Positions 5,745-11,968 of a DNA stretch of 11,968 nt are shown in pieces (position 1 is the first letter of the stretch; every line of letters starts with the position of its first letter). Source of the stretch: Limisphaerales bacterium (GTDB taxonomy: Bacteria > Verrucomicrobiota > Verrucomicrobiia > Limisphaerales > UBA11358); the NCBI GenBank assembly GCA_027451565.1, contig DAIDJC010000011.1, forward strand, positions 15,735-27,702. Reading direction: 5' to 3'. The translations under genes were made by a program, and so were the position numbers. The notes under the pieces are model-generated. The model saw only the letters and a list, made by a program, of their open reading frames with translations. It did no database searches and was not told the origin of the DNA.

Positions 5745-7697
5745 TCAGATGGGAAAATTCAGGTAGGTATAGGCTTTGAGACCCCGTTCGTAATCATCCA
5801 GCAACCGCATCGCCTCGGAAGGTTTCATTCTGTTGGACTTGATGGCTTCGTCCATTTGCGCCTTCATCTGCCGTTTCAACTCGTTCTCGTCATATTGAAC
5901 GGCTGCCAGGGATTGGATGACGGTGTTGCCCTCAATGATTTCCTCAATGTAATAGCCGGTGGGTTCATCCGGTTCCAGGAAGACATGGACCTCGTTGACC
6001 CGCCCAAAAAGATTGTGCAAGTCACCCATGATATCCTGATAAGCCCCCATGAGGAAGATGCCAATGTGATAAGGCTCCGGCTTGCCGCCGCCGTTGATCT
6101 GGAGTTCGTGCAGGGGGAGTGTGTCCCGCACGTCCCGAAGGTCTATAAACTTGTTGATTTGCCCGTCCGAATCGCAGGTGATGTCCACAAGAGTGGCCTC
6201 TCGAGTGGGTCGTTCATTGAGGCGGGCCACAGGCATGATGGGAAAAAGCTGGCCCAAGGCCCAGTGATCCAGAAGGGATTGAAAGACCGAGAAGTTGCAA
6301 AGATATTGATCCGCAAGGCTGTCTTCCAATTTGAGGATTTCTTCCGGGATATAGGCCTGTCCTTTAAAACTATCGGCCACGGCGCGGCTGATTTCCCAGT
6401 ACAAATGCTCGATCTTGGCCTTGTCTGGAAGGTCCAAAACTCCCAAGGCAAACATCTGTTGCGCATCCTCCTTGCGTTCCTGGGCGTCATGAAAGGACTC
6501 CAGCTTGTTGGCGCGGGCCAGATTGCGCCGAATATCCAGCAATTCCCTCACCAGAGCATGTTCCTGGTCTCCAAATTGAAAAAGTTCTCCCTCGCGGATT
6601 TTTTTGATGGAACCAAACACCTCCACCACCAGCACGCTGTGATGGGCCACGATGGCCCGCCCGCTTTCGCTGACAATGGTGGGATGCGGCACTTTTTCGG
6701 CGTTGCAGACATCTGCAATGTAATAAACGATGTCGTTGGTGTACTCTTGCAGGGAATAATTGGTGGATGAATCAAACGCGCTCCGCGATCCATCATAATC
6801 CACCCCCAAACCACCCCCTACGTCCATATAATCTATGGGGAACCCCATTTTGTGGAGTTTGGCGTAAAAACGGGCGGCCTCTTGGACAGCTTTTTTAACA
6901 GTCAGAATATCCGGCACCTGCGATCCGATGTGAAAATGGAGGAGTTTTAGGCAATGACCTAGGTTATCCGTCCGTAACATTTCGCTGGCTGCGAGCAACT
7001 CGACCGTGCTCAGGCCGAATTTGGCGTTTTCGCCCCCGCTCTCGGCCCATTTGCCAGCCCCCTTGCTGAGGAGACGGGCGCGGATACCCACCAAGGGTTC
7101 CACTCCCACCTGCTTGGAGATGGTGATGATTTGGCGCAATTCCTCCAGTTTTTCCACCACCAAAATCACCTGTTTGCCCAACTTGATCCCAAGGAGGGCC
7201 ATGCGGATAAACTCAGCGTCTTTGTAGCCGTTGCAGATCACCAGGCTGCCGGGCTGGTTTTGCATGGCCAATCCGGCAAACAACTCCGGCTTGCTGCCCA
7301 CCTCCAACCCGAAATCGAAGCTCCTGCCCGCATCCAAAATCTACTCCACCACCTCGCGCAACTGGTTTACTTTGATGGGGAACACCCCGCGGTACCTTCC
7401 TTGGTAATTGAATTCGGCAATGGAATTACGGAAAGCCTGGTTAATGGCCTGCACCCGGTGCCGCAAAATATCCTGAAACCGTATCAGCAAGGGAAACTTG
7501 AGCCCTCTCCCGCGCGCTTCCTCCACAACATCGGTCAAATCCACCACGCCGCCCGCCTCCTGAAGGGGCATGGCGACCACATGGCCAGCCTCGTTGATGT
7601 CAAAATACTTCGCGCCCCAGCGCTGAATGTTGTAAAGCGCGCGGGCGGCCTCTGTGTCCCACACTGGCGGGGAATCGGAAAAACTGGCCATGGTCAT
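5745..7697 (-). pseudogene. speA: Biosynthetic arginine decarboxylase, interrupted by one in-frame TAG
   Basis: SpeA is a PLP enzyme converting L-arginine to agmatine and CO2, the first step of the agmatine route to putrescine and spermidine. The frame spans 650 codons, a normal SpeA length. Motifs in order: PLP lysine K109 in VFPIKVNQ, GLEVGSKPEL, LLHFHIGSQ (about 252-260), GGGLGVDYDG (294-303), SESGRA (343-348), TCDSDG (507-512, catalytic Cys 508), EPYHIGIFLMGAYQD and the C-terminal AYTYLNFPI. Codon 119 (7341-7343 on the plus strand) is TAG, splitting it into 7344-7697 (118 aa) and a downstream open part that could restart at TTG 7337. Reading frame and homology continue perfectly across the stop, so this is one base change, not a frameshift. 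Neither half should work alone: the first lacks most of the barrel, the second lacks the PLP lysine. It could be a fresh nonsense mutation, a sequence error, or read-through. Family assignment is very sure; functional status is not. A second start, ATG 7691, is possible. Confidence 0.9.
7341..7343 (-). other. In-frame amber codon inside speA
   Basis: The codon follows REVVE and precedes ILDAGRSFDFG. In E. coli SpeA the matching place (VIE-S-LIHSG) is a serine in a poorly conserved stretch, so any residue one base away from TAG (Glu, Gln, Lys, Ser, Leu, Trp, Tyr) could have been there. I infer GAG to TAG as the simplest change. Confidence 0.9.
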
Positions 7698-7714
7698 GGT
7701 TTCTAGTCGGTCGA

Positions 7715-7742
7715 ACTATAGTTTTACCTGCGAAGAAAGCAA
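7715..7742 (-). promoter_or_regulatory. Weak promoter candidate for speA
   Basis: On the minus strand TTGCTT (7742-7737) and TATAGT (7720-7715) are 16 bases apart, which would place the transcript start about 10 bases before the speA ATG. The -10 element sits in a ten-base perfect palindrome (7714-7723), which could also be an operator. The -35 match is poor. Confidence 0.25.
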
Positions 7743-7824
7743 CAATCAGCTTGTAAAAAATGAAAATTTCTGGGCTCCCGCCCCCTCATTGGGTGGGGTC
7801 AAACTTGTACCCAGAACTGGTTAC

Positions 7825-7852
7825 ATGACGTTTTTCGCAGACATGCTACATT
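7825..7852 (+). promoter_or_regulatory. Possible plus-strand promoter for a non-coding transcript
   Basis: ATGACG (7825-7830) and TACATT (7847-7852), 16 bases apart, each match the consensus at four of six positions. A TG one base before the -10 hexamer makes it an extended -10 element. Transcription would start near 7859, exactly where the first of two hairpins begins. No coding gene lies downstream on this strand. Confidence 0.25.
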
Positions 7853-7858
7853 GTTAAC

Positions 7859-7973
7859 AGTTGAACGTCGTGGTTCAACCCGTTTTTTAGATTGTTGTTC
7901 GCATGTGTTGAAAGTGTTGTCAACAGCGTGTTTTTTGAAGAACCCCGGAGTCGTGTCCGGGGTTCTTCATTTT
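7859..7973 (+). ncRNA. Candidate small RNA with twin-loop hairpins (or tandem terminators)
   Basis: Between two minus-strand genes the plus strand carries a hairpin at 7860-7879 (seven-base perfect stem GTTGAAC/GTTCAAC, loop GTCGTG), followed after three bases by six T residues (7883-7888). A second hairpin at 7937-7968 has a 13-base perfect stem and the same loop GTCGTG, followed by ATTTTCC. A transcript from about 7859 to 7973 would be roughly 115 nt, the size of a typical small RNA ending in an intrinsic terminator. Against this, the first hairpin plus its T run could itself stop transcription, making the pair tandem terminators of a longer plus-strand RNA. I know of no family matching it. 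Confidence 0.3.
7937..7973 (+). terminator. Strong hairpin, probable intrinsic terminator on the plus strand
   Basis: A perfect 13-base GC-rich stem (7937-7949 with 7956-7968) and six-base loop are followed by ATTTTCC on the plus strand. On the minus strand the stem is followed by A residues, so it does not look like an intrinsic terminator for the AraC-family gene ending at 8008, although it lies just 39 bases past that stop codon. Confidence 0.5.
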
Positions 7974-8007
7974 CCGGAACGAGGCTTGCCAAGGGGCCGG
8001 GGGTGGG

Positions 8008-8883
8008 TTAATCCAGACTCGCATGCTGCTTGCGGTATTGCATGGGGGTGACCCCAATCAAGTTTTTAAACTGGCGGCTGAAATAGTTGCTATCCTCAAA
8101 GCCCACTTCAAATGCCACCTCGGTGATGGATTTATGGGGGCGGCGGAGGAGCGCTGCGGCGCGATTTACCCGCAATTGCATGAGGTAGGCAATCGGTGAG
8201 TTTCCCATGGCGGCCTTGAAATTGCGCATGAAATTTCGTTTGGACATGTGGGCCAATGCGGCCAGCCGGTTTAGATTCGTTGGCGCCTGGTAATGAGCCT
8301 CGAGATGGCTGATCGCCTCGCCGATGCGCAACAATGCTCGTGAATCCGGATTGGGTGCATGGGCAAAACAACGGGCCAGATACCCAATGATCTGCATGAA
8401 GCAGGCCGTGGCCAGAAAGCGAAAACCCTGGCTCCGCTGGGTGAGTTCTGTCTCCAATTGGTCCACCAGGCCCAGAAGGCGGGCCAATTCCGCAGGGCTG
8501 AGCCGCAGGCGGCTGTTGAACTTGTGCCGCCGCCGCCAGGCCGGTTCCAGGATAAATAGGGCATGATATCCGGGCAGGGAAGGCAGGTCCTGATTTTCCA
8601 GTTCAAGCTTCTCAGGCTGGTACAGAATGTTGACCAGGCAAAGCTGATCCATGCTGGGATAATCATGCGGACGTGAGCCGCCAATCACAAAAACATCGCC
8701 CGTGTTCAAGGGATGGGTTTCACGCCCGGCCTTGTGGATGCCGCGCCCGGAGGTGATGATGACAATCTCTGCGAAATCGTGGGCGTGGAGACCAAAAGGC
8801 TGCTGGGGGTTGCGCCGTTCCACCGCAATGGGAAAACCATCCGTGCCAAACCAATCCCGCCTTTGCAAAACGGTGAGGGACAT
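8008..8883 (-). CDS. AraC-family transcriptional regulator, probable rhamnose-responsive activator
   Basis: The 291-residue protein has the RhaS/RhaR layout. An N-terminal cupin-type sugar-binding domain includes GLHAHDFAEIVIITSGRGIH (31-50), LNTGDVFVI (59-67) and H73. A C-terminal AraC DNA-binding domain carries two helix-turn-helix units: LNRLAALAHMSKRNFMRNFK (about 203-223) and ITEVAFEVGFEDSNYFSRQFK (about 253-273), the latter followed by GVTPMQYRK. It is divergent from rhaA with 134 bases between the start codons, so it very likely controls rhaA-rhaT and perhaps itself. That role comes from context; I cannot tell RhaS from RhaR, so no symbol is given. The stop is TAA. No ribosome binding site is evident before the ATG at 8883. 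Confidence 0.92.
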   Translation of the reverse strand: MSLTVLQRRDWFGTDGFPIAVERRNPQQPFGLHAHDFAEIVIITSGRGIHKAGRETHPLNTGDVFVIGGSRPHDYPSMDQLCLVNILYQPEKLELENQDLPSLPGYHALFILEPAWRRRHKFNSRLRLSPAELARLLGLVDQLETELTQRSQGFRFLATACFMQIIGYLARCFAHAPNPDSRALLRIGEAISHLEAHYQAPTNLNRLAALAHMSKRNFMRNFKAAMGNSPIAYLMQLRVNRAAALLRRPHKSITEVAFEVGFEDSNYFSRQFKNLIGVTPMQYRKQHASLD

Positions 8884-9017
8884 TTTATGAGGCTACTGTC
8901 AAAGGCATTGTGGTAATGGCCATATAATCCTGTTTTCTGGCAGCTTTGTCAAGGACACAAAATCGTTTTGCAGCTAGTCTGGCTCCCTAAAACCATCAAT
9001 TAAGCCTGCTAAAAATT
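8884..9017. promoter_or_regulatory. Divergent control region between the AraC-family gene and rhaA
   Basis: A likely minus-strand promoter for the regulator is a perfect TTGACA (8952-8947) and GATTAT (8929-8924), 17 bases apart, giving a leader of about 34 bases. The six-base core TGTCAA occurs twice in the same orientation, at 8897-8902 and 8947-8952. These are 50 bases apart, about five helical turns, and each is followed by a purine-rich AAGG or AGG; they could be regulator half-sites or merely a repeated -35. No convincing -35/-10 pair for rhaA was found, as expected of an activator-dependent promoter. Confidence 0.4.
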
Positions 9018-10283
9018 ATGGCCAAAAAATCACTATCTATCAAAACCGCTTTTGACATGGCATGCGATCGGTATTCAGGCCTGGGCGTGGACGTGGCGCA
9101 TGCCCTAAAAAGCCTGGAAGGCGTTTCCATCTCTCTTCACTGCTGGCAGGGGGATGACGTGGGAGGATTTGAAAATTTGAGCGGCGGGTTGGGAGGCGGC
9201 CTGGTGGCCACAGGCAATTACCCGGGCAAGGCTCGAACCCCGGACGAGTTGCGGGCCGACATTCAAAAAGCCTGCACACTCATCCCGGGACATCATCGCC
9301 TGAATTTGCACGCGTTTTATGGGGAATTTGAAAACCGCAAGGTGGATCGCGACCAGATTGAACCCCGGCATTTTGCCCGGTGGATAGATTGGGCCAAAGC
9401 CCAGGGGTTGGGACTGGATTTCAATCCCACTTGTTTTTCGCATCCCAATGCCGCCGATGGCTTCACCCTGGCCCACGAGGACAAAAGCATCCGCGAATTC
9501 TGGATTGAACATTGCCGTCGAAGCCGGGAGATTGGCGCGGCCATGGGCAAGGCCCTGGGCAAAACCTGCGTCACCAATGTGTGGATTCCTGATGGCATGA
9601 AAGACACGCCAGCCGACCGGGTGGGTCCTCGCCAAAGGCTGGCCAACTCCCTTGATGCGGTTTTCAAGAAGACGCTGCCCGCCCGTCATAACCTGGATGC
9701 AGTGGAACCCAAGCTTTTTGGGATAGGCAGCGAGAGTTTTGTGGTGGGATCCCATGAATTTTACCTGGGATACGCGCTTAGCCGTGGCAAGTTGCTGACT
9801 TTGGATGCCGGACATTATCACCCCACCGAGGGGATAGCGGATAAAATTTCCTCAGTGCTTCAATTCATGCCTGAGATCCTGCTGCATGTCAGCCGGGGAG
9901 TGCGATGGGACAGCGACCACGTTGTCATATTGAACGATGATCTGCATTCCATAGCCCGGGAGATTGCCGCCAATGGGTTTTTGAAACGCGTGCATATTGG
10001 GCTGGATTATTTTGATGCAAGCATCAACCGGGTGGCTGCCTGGACGGTTGGAGCGCGGAACATGCTTCGGGCCATGCTGATTGCATTGCTGGAACCGCCC
10101 CTGATAAGCAGTGCGGAGGCGGCGGGAGACTTCACCACCCGGCTTGCGTTGCAGGAGGAGGCCAAATCCCTGCCTTGGGGCGCCATTTGGGATTACTATT
10201 GCGAAACACAGGGGGTCCCCGTGGGGAACCGGTGGCTGACAGACATACAGTCCTACGAAAAAGAAGTTTTATCCAAACGCTGA
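9018..10283 (+). CDS. rhaA: L-rhamnose isomerase
   Basis: RhaA interconverts L-rhamnose and L-rhamnulose in the cytoplasm, the first step of rhamnose breakdown. The 421 residues align along their whole length with E. coli RhaA (419 residues). Shared blocks include SLHCWQGDDVGGFEN (39-53), ATGNYPGKAR (64-73), GLDFNPTCFSHP (132-143), NVWIPDGMKD (187-196), DAVEPKLFGIGSES (227-240), LDAGHYHPTE (262-271), RWDSDHVV (296-303) and HIGLDYFDASINR (326-338). The metal-binding residues H266, D298 and D300 match E. coli H262, D294 and D296, all with the same offset of four. The ATG at 9018 has no Shine-Dalgarno motif. rhaT follows after 25 bases in an evident operon, and the probable regulator is divergent upstream. 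Confidence 0.97.
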   Translation: MAKKSLSIKTAFDMACDRYSGLGVDVAHALKSLEGVSISLHCWQGDDVGGFENLSGGLGGGLVATGNYPGKARTPDELRADIQKACTLIPGHHRLNLHAFYGEFENRKVDRDQIEPRHFARWIDWAKAQGLGLDFNPTCFSHPNAADGFTLAHEDKSIREFWIEHCRRSREIGAAMGKALGKTCVTNVWIPDGMKDTPADRVGPRQRLANSLDAVFKKTLPARHNLDAVEPKLFGIGSESFVVGSHEFYLGYALSRGKLLTLDAGHYHPTEGIADKISSVLQFMPEILLHVSRGVRWDSDHVVILNDDLHSIAREIAANGFLKRVHIGLDYFDASINRVAAWTVGARNMLRAMLIALLEPPLISSAEAAGDFTTRLALQEEAKSLPWGAIWDYYCETQGVPVGNRWLTDIQSYEKEVLSKR

Positions 10284-10308
10284 ATCCCTCATCCTGTTCG
10301 TAACCATT

Positions 10309-11472
10309 ATGCAACCCAATCCTTTTTTTGGAGTATTCCTTCACTGGCTCGGCGGGCTCGCTTCGGGAAGTTTTTATGTGCCCTACAAAGGGGTAAAAAA
10401 GTGGTCTTGGGAAACCTACTGGCTGGTGGGGGGGGTGTTTTCATGGATTTTTTGCCCCTGGATTTTTGCCGGTTTGATGACGCAACACCTGCTGGGGGTA
10501 TTGGAACAGCAAAGTCTTTCGACCCTTTGGTGGACTTATTTTTTTGGGGTATTATGGGGATTTGGGGGGCTGACCTTTGGGCTGACCATGAGATACCTGG
10601 GCATGTCCCTGGGCATGGGGGTGGCCCTGGGTTATTGCGCGGCGTTTGGCACGCTGGTGCCGCCGATTTTCAAGTCCTTGATGCCCAATCTGCCGGTGGG
10701 GGCGAGCATTGTGGAAATCGCTCGCTCCACTTCAGGCCAAGTCACATTGGCAGGCGTGGGGATCTGTCTTTTGGGCATCGGCATAGCCGCCTTGGCAGGC
10801 TTTACCAAGGAGAGGGAGATGCCCGAGGAAGAAAAAAGAAAGGTCATCAAGGAGTTTAATTTCAAGAAAGGCATCGGCGTGGCTACCTTCTCGGGAATCA
10901 TGAGCGCCTGTTTTGCCTTTGCCTTGCAGGCTGGAAAAGGCATCAATGACGCCTCGCTCGCGGCGGGCACAGACAAGATATGGACTGGACTGCCTGCCTT
11001 GGTGATTCTTTTGCTGGGAGGATTCACCACCAACTTCATCTGGTGCGTGGTTCTGAACCTGAAAAACGGGTCCTGGTACCAGTATCTCGCCACGGAAGCG
11101 CTCCCGGAGCATGCCCACCTCGGAGGCGGTGGAGGAGAACACTCACCCGCAACCCACTACGAGGGCGGGCCGGTGTCGGACCTTAAGATTCCCGTTTTAG
11201 GCAATTACATTTTCTCCGCGTTGGCGGGCATTTGCTGGTATTTTCAGTTTTTCTTTTACACGATGGGAGCCACCCAGATGGGCAAGTATGACTTCGCCTC
11301 CTGGACGCTCCACATGGCCAGTATCATTATATTCAGCACCATGTGGGGATGGATCTTCCACGAGTGGAAAGGTTCCAGCAGAAAGGCGCATACCCTGATC
11401 TCGGGCGGCATCATCACGCTGGTGCTATCCACCATCGTGATTGGCATCGGCACTTATCTGAAAGGCCGCTAA
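10309..11472 (+). CDS. rhaT: L-rhamnose/H+ symporter
   Basis: RhaT imports L-rhamnose with protons across the inner membrane and belongs to the drug/metabolite transporter superfamily, with ten predicted spans. Blocks shared with E. coli RhaT include FYVPYKGVKKWSWETYW (22-38), TMRYLGMSLGMGVALG (93-108), EFNFKKGIG (182-190), WYFQFFFYTMG (310-320) and YDFASWTLHM (327-336). At 387 residues it is longer than the E. coli protein (about 344). Part of the excess is a polar loop at about 264-291 between predicted spans, rich in His and Gly (EHAHLGGGGGEHSPATHY). It lies 25 bases after rhaA and is presumably co-transcribed. The kinase and aldolase needed to finish the pathway are not on either side within the window. 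Stop is TAA. Confidence 0.95.
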   Translation: MQPNPFFGVFLHWLGGLASGSFYVPYKGVKKWSWETYWLVGGVFSWIFCPWIFAGLMTQHLLGVLEQQSLSTLWWTYFFGVLWGFGGLTFGLTMRYLGMSLGMGVALGYCAAFGTLVPPIFKSLMPNLPVGASIVEIARSTSGQVTLAGVGICLLGIGIAALAGFTKEREMPEEEKRKVIKEFNFKKGIGVATFSGIMSACFAFALQAGKGINDASLAAGTDKIWTGLPALVILLLGGFTTNFIWCVVLNLKNGSWYQYLATEALPEHAHLGGGGGEHSPATHYEGGPVSDLKIPVLGNYIFSALAGICWYFQFFFYTMGATQMGKYDFASWTLHMASIIIFSTMWGWIFHEWKGSSRKAHTLISGGIITLVLSTIVIGIGTYLKGR

Positions 11473-11644
11473 GCATCTTTCTGCGGCAGGCAAAAGAGCT
11501 GGTTTTAAGGGTCAGGCATGATGCCCGTTGCCAAGGCTGCGAGAACCCCAAAACCCTCGTTCCAGCATCCTCTATTCTTTGAGGCTGGCTAAGGACCCTT
11601 GTCCCGGATGCCTCTCCACGGTCTCAGGCCATTCAGTTTGAGGC
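11473..11644. other. Convergent gap after rhaT
   Basis: This gap of 172 bases separates rhaT from an oppositely oriented gene. It holds an imperfect hairpin near 11562-11588 (CCAG and CCTC pairing with GAGG and CTGG around a small bulge), with no T run beside it. No rhamnulokinase or aldolase start is visible. Confidence 0.35.
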
Positions 11645-11968
11645 TCAACCAGGGCGTCCCAGTTGCCGCCGCAACCGCGCCCGCACATCCTCCCGGAAAC
11701 GGTCCAGAGCGACAGTAACAAAATCCACCATGTCCAGAGTGGTATCTCTCACCAATGGAGTCAAATCCATGCCTAGAATCACCTGGCTGGCACTGTCCGT
11801 GGAATGGGATTCCAAAAATGTCGCATTGGCGGCGCGGCGACCCATTGTGGCTGTGTCATATCTCTTGCCACTGCCTATCTGGGAATCAAAAAGGCCGTTT
11901 AAAGCTGCCGCCAAGTGGTCCTGACCGCTGACATTCATGATTACTTTGTCAGAATCCATCATCCAATC
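11645..11968 (-). CDS. Hypothetical protein, probably partial at the right edge
   Basis: The minus-strand frame ends with TGA at 11645-11647 and is open to the window edge; adjacent ATGs at 11962 and 11959 could be starts or internal methionines. The visible part (about 105 residues) begins MMDSDKVIMNVSGQDHLAAA. It includes a polar middle with SGKRYDTATMGRRAANATF and ends with an amphipathic helix (TLDMVDFVTVALDRFREDV) and a basic tail RARLRRQLGRPG. No membrane span, signal peptide or known motif is evident. I do not recognise the family. It converges on rhaT, so membership of the rhamnose locus is not implied. Confidence 0.5.
   Translation of the reverse strand, partial: DWMMDSDKVIMNVSGQDHLAAALNGLFDSQIGSGKRYDTATMGRRAANATFLESHSTDSASQVILGMDLTPLVRDTTLDMVDFVTVALDRFREDVRARLRRQLGRPG

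Noticed and set aside
5856..6770. A 304-codon plus-strand open frame opposite speA
   Set aside because: It lies entirely over well-conserved SpeA motifs and has no recognisable family features.
7341..7697. Two separate genes in place of a broken speA
   Set aside because: Frame and homology are continuous across the TAG, and neither part would carry a complete active site.
7937..7968. The 13-base hairpin as an intrinsic terminator for the AraC-family gene (minus strand)
   Set aside because: On that strand the stem is followed by A residues, not T, so it fits the plus strand better.
7851..8051. A 66-codon plus-strand frame over the hairpins beyond the AraC-family gene
   Set aside because: It runs through both perfect hairpins and into the regulator's coding end; the protein shows no sensible pattern.

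Overview
The window is an ordinary bacterial chromosome segment of moderate GC content, densely packed with housekeeping and catabolic genes. It shows no insertion sequence, integrase, CRISPR array, rRNA or tRNA. The NusB and SpeA sequences, the surA/pdxA pairing, the rarity of Shine-Dalgarno motifs and the rhamnose locus are compatible with a Verrucomicrobiota-type bacterium. That placement is inference; no marker in the window fixes the taxon.

Layout. Positions 1-254 (minus) hold the 5' part of nusB, running off the left edge. A gap with no convincing gene (255-581) separates it from a plus-strand cluster: a 57-residue single-span membrane protein (582-755), a secreted SurA-like parvulin prolyl isomerase (800-1783) and the vitamin B6 gene pdxA (1898-2914). 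The surA-pdxA order is the one known from enterobacteria. Next come amtB (about 3102-4547) and glnK (4579-4917), the ammonium channel and its PII regulator. Convergent to them are a multi-span membrane protein of unknown function (4940-5620, minus) and speA, arginine decarboxylase (5745-7697, minus). The speA frame is intact from end to end except for one in-frame TAG at codon 119. Positions 7698-8007 contain no gene but hold two plus-strand hairpins with identical six-base loops.

The right third is an L-rhamnose locus. An AraC-family regulator (8008-8883, minus) is divergent from rhaA (9018-10283) and rhaT (10309-11472). RhaT imports L-rhamnose with protons, RhaA converts it to L-rhamnulose, and the divergent regulator probably senses the sugar. 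The kinase and aldolase of the pathway are not in the window. The last 324 bases hold the 3' part, or whole, of an unrecognised minus-strand gene.

Best candidates for a second look: the lone TAG in speA (no recognised gene in the window ends in TAG); the possible small RNA or tandem terminators with twin loops at 7859-7973; the unlisted small membrane protein ahead of the surA-like gene; the His-to-Gln change in the PdxA substrate motif; and the His/Gly-rich loop in RhaT. I found no clearly new multi-gene system.
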